Shown here: positions 19,991 to 25,267 of the stretch, piece by piece
Numbering within the stretch: position 1 is the stretch's first letter
How the letters are laid out: the number at the start of each line of letters is the position of its first letter
NCBI GenBank assembly: GCA_910592005.1
Contig: CAJVPP010000862.1
Span: 1 to 25,267 of the forward strand
DNA: 25,267 bases
Direction of reading: 5' to 3'
Source of the DNA: Funneliformis mosseae
Taxonomy: Eukaryota > Glomeromycota > Glomeromycetes > Glomerales > Glomeraceae
Notes under the pieces: model-generated
What the model was told of the DNA's origin: nothing
Seen by the model: the letters and a program-made list of their open reading frames with translations, nothing else
The model's database searches: none
Made by a program: the position numbers and the translations under genes

Positions 19991-20312
19991 AATTTCTTTG
20001 GAACTTTGTAAAGAAATTGGAATAAGAAAGGCGATAACTCCAATGGCAATAAGTAATCGTTTTGAAGAATTAAGAATAAACAATAAATTTTTTTAAAAAA
20101 ATTTATAAAATGTATATTTTACGTTGACTTAAATTTAATTTTTATCCAGGGTATTACGGATCAAAAGGGTAATCATTATGAAGTATTTTTTTATTTAATA
20201 ATCTTTCTAAGGCAAACGGTTTTTATAAGTATTGGTTCCTAAAACTGCATTACATTTGATTTCTCAGGATAAGGACGATATAAAATTTGAAGCAGCTATT
20301 GGAGTAGCTTAA
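19991..20312 (+). pseudogene. Remnants of an unrecognised gene
   Basis: A plus-strand frame reads MEISLELCKEIGIRKAITPM, then AISNRFEELRINNKFF, and stops near 20095. After an AT-rich gap with a plausible acceptor (TTTATCCAG at about 20143-20151) another frame reads GITDQKGNHYEVFFYL. A different frame from 20232 gives LVPKTALHLISQDKDDIKFE followed by AAIGVA and a TAA at 20312. The pieces are protein-like but not jointly in frame, and no family is recognised. It is likely a decayed gene with at least one frameshift. Confidence 0.3.
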
Positions 20313-21940
20313 CGTTAAATAAATATTTTTATTCATTTTTCTTTTTAAAATTTTACTTTACATATTTTGCTTTTAGAGAATTTCTTTTAATAAAAACAAA
20401 ATGAACAAAATACTAATTTTAATGATTCAATTTGTGCGTCAATAGAGAATTTTTTTCTAGAAAATGATTGGTAGATCTGCCTATAATTCACCTATACATT
20501 TTGTGTCACTACCCAGTGTACATGAAAATTTAAATTAACGTGACACCCTGAGCTTCGTCGTCCCATATAATTATTTCACTCAGTGCATTCTTTGATTAAA
20601 AGAATTTTATTTTGTTATACAATCCCTTGAAAAATAATCCGCGATCGTTGGTATAGCAATGTCATCATGTATCACAGGTTTAAGTCCAAAAGTTATTATG
20701 TATTAATAAAAGATTTCTATCATGTGATTTTGTATCATGCCGTTTTCTGTGCTAAATTATTGTTCTTTATATACGAGATAGCATCGAATTTTCTATTGTA
20801 AATTAAGGAGCGTATTAATGTAATGCGGTCATATTTCACCAAGATTTGATTTCAAGGTCAATCATTAGACCCAAATCTTTAATTACAACTTATAAAATGT
20901 GCAAAGCAAGTAAAGACGAAAAATTCAAACCGATCAATCTGACCTATGCATCATCATTATCATAGATTTAACGAAACAAATGTATTTCCAAATAATAAAA
21001 GAAAGAGAATGTTGTAACGCTTCAGCTTAATTCTAGAAAATTGTCATCATGTTGCTAATCTTTATTTTCGGTTTTGTAGATGTTCAACGCTAAAGCGCAT
21101 CCTTTCTGTATCGTGATCGTGACGTTTAATCAACGCAGTAAGACCTGATTTCAGCAAACAAATTTGGCGCGATCCACAATGAATCTTAGTGGTAAGAAAA
21201 TATTGTATTGCTTATCTCTAGAGTTTGTGCGAATTACATAATTTCAGAGAATTCATTTGCGGAAAATAATCATTTATAGTCTCTACGGGTAGGGAGTGAT
21301 ATAGATAGACGAAAATTTTGTAGATTTGAGTGTGATAACTTATTTCGGAAATTTGATGTTTTATAGAAAACTATGTGATAATAGGGATAGAAATAAATTA
21401 GTTGTAGATTATGTGAAAGAAACGAATAAATTGCATGACGCATGAACTTTCAAGATTCGCATACTCTCTCCCTTGAAATAAATGTCTTATGTTTCTCTTG
21501 CTCCGAAGGGTAAAAAACGATATATTTTCGAAAAGTCAAAATCGAATCATAGAGTTTCGACTTTGCCATTTGCCAAGTGGTTATGAATTAGCCTAGTGGG
21601 AAAATAGGAAAAAATTTTGGACCAAACCGATACAAGAACGGACCGGTCCAAAAGGACTGACTTATGGAACCAATCCAACCTTATTCACAAAGGTATTTTA
21701 CTTTTTAAGAGTATAAAAATTCTTTAATTAGATTTACATTATAAATTTATTAAAATTTGTTAAAAAATTTTAACCTTTACCATTTTATTCAAGAACTTCA
21801 TAACAAATTTAATTTAATTTTTAATTTTAAACTATAACAAGGTAACAAATTTATCTATAATTAATTTGTTATGCATATCAACTTTTTTACTATCATCGGA
21901 ATATACTTTAAACTACCAAAAGGAGATAATTTTTTACATT
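20313..21940. other. Intergenic stretch with small inverted repeats
   Basis: GTGTCAC (20503-20509) pairs with GTGACAC (20540-20546). TTTTGGACC (21615-21623) pairs with GGTCCAAAA (21645-21653) around a GGACCGGTCC palindrome. The latter lies in a patch rich in GGACC/GGTCC words and is probably a transposon relic. A tiny ATG followed by GTAAGAAA (21180-21200) could be a first exon, but its only continuation stops after 14 codons. Confidence 0.4.
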
Positions 21941-21950
21941 AAATATAATG

Positions 21951-22150
21951 TTTCATGATGATCTCATTGATTATATCACCGATCCGATTATGTAATTTAA
22001 TTTATCATCGGAACCTTAATAATTATAAAATTATTTTATCAGATCCGAGCGACCAAAGATTTCATGAATATTTTTTCTAAATATTAAGTAATGAACAAAA
22101 CATTAGGATAAGATTTCGTTCGAAATACAAATATAGATTCGAATATTCAA
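21951..22150. repeat. Diverged dispersed repeat, copy 1
   Basis: Shares with 22746-22990, in the same order: TTTCATGATGATCTC, a TCATCGG(A)...CCTTAA block, a GAGCGACCAAA / AAGCGATCAAAA block, and GTTCGAAATACAAATATAG / GTTCGAAATTCAAGTAGAG. Identity is low between these anchors, so the copies are old. Confidence 0.5.
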
Positions 22151-22740
22151 AAATGTAACAGTCAGTGACTTCCATAATTATTGTACCACCATTTAAATTA
22201 GAGCAAAATTTAATTAACATACAAGTCTTCCTTTATAAAGGGAAAAATTAAAGATGAAATTCCCCTGAAAATCATATTTGGTAAAATTCCCCCTTTCTAT
22301 TGCAAAGGTCCCATATGATCTATATGATCTGTAACATCATATTATATTATCAAAATAAATTTAAAATTTTATAATTCTTGAAATATATTTTTAATTCAAA
22401 CATTCTAACTGATAAATTGATTGATTTCTTTTCCTGAATGATTTATTCATTCTTAAATCAAATAAAATCATTTATTGTAAAATTTTATCAATCTGATTTA
22501 ACTTTTAGAAAAAATCTTACCAATTTGCATGATTAACATGAACTAACGGAATATTTCCGAATTGAATTTTTATATCCGAATCATCCAAATTTTTTAGCCA
22601 ACAATAATTGAATTATCGATAAAATTATTTCGTTTTATTGTCATCATTGTATCTGGGTTTTAATTTATAGATTAATAAATGATGTATGAACAAATAAAAT
22701 CGAAGGTTCAATAAATTTAATAAATTTGTATCGGTATCCG
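22150..22740. other. AT-rich intergenic stretch
   Basis: Nothing beyond AT-rich filler and a pair of TTCCGAATTGAATTTT / TATCCGAATCATCC words near 22555-22585. Confidence 0.45.
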
Positions 22741-22745
22741 TAAGA

Positions 22746-22990
22746 CATTTCATGATGATCTCTTATTTGGCTTATATAACACAAAGATCGTCGTTTCAGA
22801 AAATTTTATTCGGTCATCAGACCCTTAAAAATTATCCCGGTGGGTTTGCCAAGCGATCAAAATACTTATCAGAATAAGATACTAACATAAAGTAAGTACT
22901 CAAATATTTTTCAAAATATTTTGAGAGAGTTCGGAATATGTTTTCCGTTCGAAATTCAAGTAGAGATTTCAATCGAATAAATTTATCACA
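22746..22990. repeat. Diverged dispersed repeat, copy 2
   Basis: Partner of 21951-22150, about 800 bases away in the same orientation. It is somewhat longer because of an extra AAAATTATCCCGGTGGG segment before the AAGCGATCAAAA anchor. Confidence 0.5.
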
Positions 22991-23016
22991 TATGTACAGT
23001 AATTTTACATATCAAA

Positions 23017-23156
23017 TTACAGCAAATTTCATAAGTTACAGAACACCTGGTAAAATTTTTGCCGAGAAGTCCGGGTTCTCGGGTTCTCGGGTTGTCGGGT
23101 TCTCGGCAACCGAGAACCCGGCAAAAATTTACCAGGTGTCCCGAAATTTGCTGTAA
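23017..23156. mobile_element. Foldback (long inverted repeat) element with CGGGTTCT tandem core
   Basis: Two stacked inverted arms surround a short centre. The outer arm TTACAGCAAATTTC (23017-23030) pairs perfectly with GAAATTTGCTGTAA (23143-23156). The inner arm ACACCTGGTAAAA followed by TTTTTGCCG (23043-23064) pairs with CGGCAAAAA followed by TTTACCAGGTGT (23119-23139), with a one-base difference. The centre is CGGGTTCT repeated about four times (one unit CGGGTTGT), followed by GGCAACCGAGAACC, which can fold back on it. Open frames of 72-73 codons here on both strands are artefacts of the palindrome. It lies about 180 bases upstream of the secreted-peptide gene's TATA box. Confidence 0.75.
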
Positions 23157-23335
23157 AGAAAAAAAAACAGCTGACAAATTTCTTGCCACATATGAATATT
23201 GAAACAATGTCGCTGTCTCAATATCAATAATTAAGATTTACCAATCTATACGGTTGAAACAAAATTTTTTAAGTTTAAAATTTTTAATGTTTCGCAAAGT
23301 CTCGGTTCGTAAAAATCTTTTGCCTTCTAATTTCG

Positions 23336-23343
23336 TATAAATA
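23336..23343 (+). promoter_or_regulatory. TATA box (TATAAATA) of the secreted-peptide gene
   Basis: CGTATAAATACACCC lies 217 bases before the ATG at 23560. The stretch between is C/A/T-rich (CACCGTCACTACC and similar) with few G, typical of a transcribed leader. The TATA is flanked by the CACCC extension seen in the other two promoters. Confidence 0.55.
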
Positions 23344-23559
23344 CACCCAAGACCTTAACCAGGAAAAAAAAAAAAAATTAAATAAAATAAATAATTCAAA
23401 CTATCACTTCACAATCCTTGATTAACAACATTAACACCGTCACTACCTTATATCTATTCACACTCTTTGATCACTCAGAATCTAAAAATTTTCCGTTCTG
23501 GTCAACTGAAAATTTAAGACATCAAATTTTTTCTAATTTTTTTATTTATTTTTAACAAA

Positions 23560-23873
23560 ATGAAAACTTTTATCTGGTTTGCCGTTATCTTTTGCATCAT
23601 TTATGGAATGATGATTAACGCATTACCCATCGAGGAGGGAGATGAAGGTTAAGATCAATTTCTTTACATTGTTTGAAAATATTCCAATTTCTTGCATTAT
23701 ATTTAATACATGATGATACTTGATTTGTAGTTCACCTTCTTGAGAAGCGTTGTAGTTTTTTCTCAAGGTTGATCGGTGACTGTGACAATCCCGGAGCAGT
23801 TTGTGCGTCTGACATGGATTGCGGTGATTTGGAATGTCTCCCAGCCGGGACTGGACCTCATCGTTGTCAATAA
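23560..23873 (+). CDS. Small secreted cysteine-rich pre-pro-peptide (two exons)
   Basis: The model is join(23560..23647,23731..23873), 231 nt, 76 residues. The intron is 83 bases, GT-AG, and the frame is kept (codon G|TT). Residues 1 to about 21 (MKTFIWFAVIFCIIYGMMIN, then A) form a signal peptide. Residues 22-34 are an acidic propeptide (LPIEEGDE...). KR at 35-36 is a Kex2-type cleavage site immediately before Cys37. The mature part has six cysteines: C37, C47, C54, C60, C65, C75, spaced C-x9-C-x6-C-x5-C-x4-C-x9-C, and ends RCQ. Six cysteines with even number and tight spacing suggest three disulfides, perhaps knottin-like (inference). Its role is unknown. Secreted cysteine-rich peptides of this layout are candidate symbiosis or signalling effectors in fungi. 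Leader, TATA box and AATAAA are all in place, so it is probably expressed. The second exon is GC-richer than its surroundings, as expected of selected coding sequence. Confidence 0.88.
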
Positions 23874-23920
23874 ATATTTGCAAATACCGGAGATGTATTT
23901 TCACACTGTTCGTTTAGTTG

Positions 23921-23926
23921 AATAAA
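23921..23926 (+). terminator. AATAAA polyadenylation signal
   Basis: AATAAA lies 48 bases after the TAA of the secreted-peptide gene, in a T-rich context. This is a plausible 3' processing signal. Confidence 0.5.
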
Positions 23927-23929
23927 TTT

Positions 23930-24434
23930 TTCATACGTAAACTATACGAATTCAATACGAAAATGTTAATAGAACTTAAATTATACATTGGGGTGGGGAA
24001 AATACATTTGATAAATAATAAATAGCATTAAATTTCATTAAATAATTTCAATCACGCGAGTGTAAATAATTGTCATATATGAAATAAACATTTATTGTCT
24101 TAGAAAAAAAGATGTTTTTTTGATTTCATATTTTTAATGTTTCCTAAAATGCATAAATATTATTTATTTAAAATGGTTGCTCTTAAATTTCTTCTTTATG
24201 ACGGTTTCAATATGTTTAGGCGTCAACTGACTATTTACTTCACCCTTCATGATGAGTAAACACTACTCTTTCTTTTACATGCATGAAGGTGTACAATATC
24301 ATTCTGAAAGAAAACAAGTTTTGAACTTGCACTTCATTTATTAGTTTTAATGAATTTATGGTCAAAATTTTTAATTTAATGTTTTATTTATAAGTTATTA
24401 AACTAATATCGCTACATTAGAAAGATTAATATAA
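23930..24434. other. AT-rich stretch, one imperfect hairpin
   Basis: No gene. CACCCTTCATG (24241-24251) can pair with CATGAAGGTG (24282-24291), with one bulge. Confidence 0.4.
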
Positions 24435-24837
24435 GGCCGGGCAAAAAAATTTTTTAGATTCTCGTGACCCGACCGCCTCAATTTTTACAAAAACTCGTGA
24501 TTTTTTTTTTATAGTAAAATTTTTATCACGTGACTTTATATAATGAAAAAATCGTAATAGCATATATACTTTATTATAAAAAATTTTAACATATATTTTC
24601 GTGATTTTTTGTTATTTGAAATTTGATATTCTTAGCACGTTTTTTTTTTGTCAGAAACTGTCAATAACACTCACTACAATAATAATAATATCCTTCATTT
24701 ACCTTACTATTTGCGTAATACAAAACATAATATAAAATACATATAAAAAAAATTATATATATAAAAAAAAAGCCGGGTGACCGTGTCAATTTTAAAATTT
24801 TATGTTCACGAGAATCTAAAAATTTTTTTGCCCGGCC
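24435..24837. mobile_element. 403-bp MITE with ~31-bp terminal inverted repeats and TAA duplication
   Basis: Both ends read inward GGCCGGGCAAAAAAATTTTT followed by AGATTCTCGTGA, differing by one T. TAA flanks both sides (24432-24434, 24838-24840). A three-base TWA target and GGCC ends fit the PIF/Harbinger type (family assignment is inference). The inside is AT-rich with GTGACCCG and GGGTGACCG near the two ends and no transposase frame. The 85-codon minus frame overlapping the right end is not credible as a gene. Confidence 0.85.
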
Positions 24838-24840
24838 TAA

Positions 24841-25267
24841 AATGCAGGCAAGATCACACAATAACAAATTTACATCATTACCATATCGGCTTTTGTTAAA
24901 GACGTAAATTAAAAACACGAGCTGCTATAATTATAATGATTAAAATTTAGACTTACACATTAGAAAATTTCACGAATATAAAGTTAAAAAAAACAAAATT
25001 ATTATTTTTATATAATATTGTAATAATTGTAATAATCGAATTGGGTATTTTTTTCCAACAGATAAATAATTAAAGGTTTACCTGATCGTAGCAGAATGTG
25101 TTATGTTAGCATTTCTAAGTTGATATTTTAGTCGTTTGCTATTAAAATAAGATCCAAGATGAAGAAATTCTAGTGAACTGAACGTGATTTTAATAGCAAA
25201 TTTCCAATTGATTTTCTCAAAAATTTAACCTGTTTCTTGAAGTATAAGTATCATTCTCTGTCCATAA
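24841..25267. other. AT-rich window end
   Basis: No gene. The only structure is the perfect inverted repeat at 25135-25200. Confidence 0.45.
25135..25200. repeat. Perfect 14-bp inverted repeat
   Basis: TTTGCTATTAAAAT (25135-25148) and ATTTTAATAGCAAA (25187-25200) are exact reverse complements, separated by 38 bases containing GATCCAAGATGAAG. It could be the two ends of a tiny element or a hairpin in a transcript that continues past the window. Confidence 0.65.

Noticed and set aside
22938..23207. 72- and 73-codon frames on opposite strands
   Set aside because: Palindromic translation of the foldback element.
23623..23904. 93-codon minus-strand frame
   Set aside because: Antisense to the secreted-peptide gene and crossing its intron. 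The plus-strand model has signal peptide, splice sites and patterned cysteines.
24661..24918. 85-codon minus-strand frame
   Set aside because: Straddles the MITE's right end, so it is a junction artefact.
1..25267. CRISPR arrays, rRNA, tRNA, prokaryotic operons or viral genes
   Set aside because: None seen. Repeats are transposon-like, genes have spliceosomal introns, and no tRNA-like cloverleaf or rRNA motif was found by eye.

Overview
The window looks like nuclear DNA of an arbuscular mycorrhizal fungus (Glomeromycotina), most like Rhizophagus irregularis. It is very AT-rich, with genes scattered among old transposons. Introns are short GT-AG introns of about 60-110 bases. The recognisable protein families (HRDL/NILIHQ-type Ser/Thr kinases, large secreted-plus-multispan membrane proteins, small SAM methyltransferases) are ones known to be expanded in that group. 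The species assignment is from recall of family style, not from a search.

Three genes look intact, and I could build all three as in-frame spliced models. (1) A nine-exon minus-strand gene (6905 down to 3543) encodes a 910-residue protein with a signal peptide, a long extracellular part and several C-terminal membrane segments. (2) A three-exon minus-strand gene (14250 down to 13282) encodes a 272-residue SAM-dependent methyltransferase. (3) A two-exon plus-strand gene (23560-23873) encodes a 76-residue pre-pro-protein. It has a signal peptide, a Kex2-type KR site directly before the first cysteine, and a six-cysteine mature peptide ending CQ. This secreted peptide, inferred to be effector-like, is the most interesting item. 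All three genes have a similar TAAATAC(A)CC-like motif upstream.

The rest is genomic debris. There is a decayed kinase on + (1489-3299) split by a 482-bp MITE, and a second decayed kinase on - (16945-17450). There is a Tc1/mariner DD34E transposase corpse (12240-12475). Unassigned gene fragments lie at 10.1, 18.4 and 20.0-20.3 kb. Mobile elements are three TIR elements (2330-2811, 8197-8800, 24435-24837) and a foldback element (23017-23156) whose core motif recurs inside the first MITE. Repeats include a purine-rich minisatellite (9.74-10.08 kb), several dispersed repeats, and a GC-enriched, self-complementary block at 18867-19071. I saw no tRNA, rRNA, CRISPR array or prokaryote-type operon.

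Long intergenic stretches (1-1488, 6992-8196, 8916-9740, 10444-12239, 12476-13281, 14380-16690, 17830-18190, 19080-19980, 20313-21940, 22150-22740, 23930-24434, 24841-25267) are AT-rich and mostly featureless by eye. The intact genes show no shared pathway. They appear to be independent loci in a transposon-rich background.
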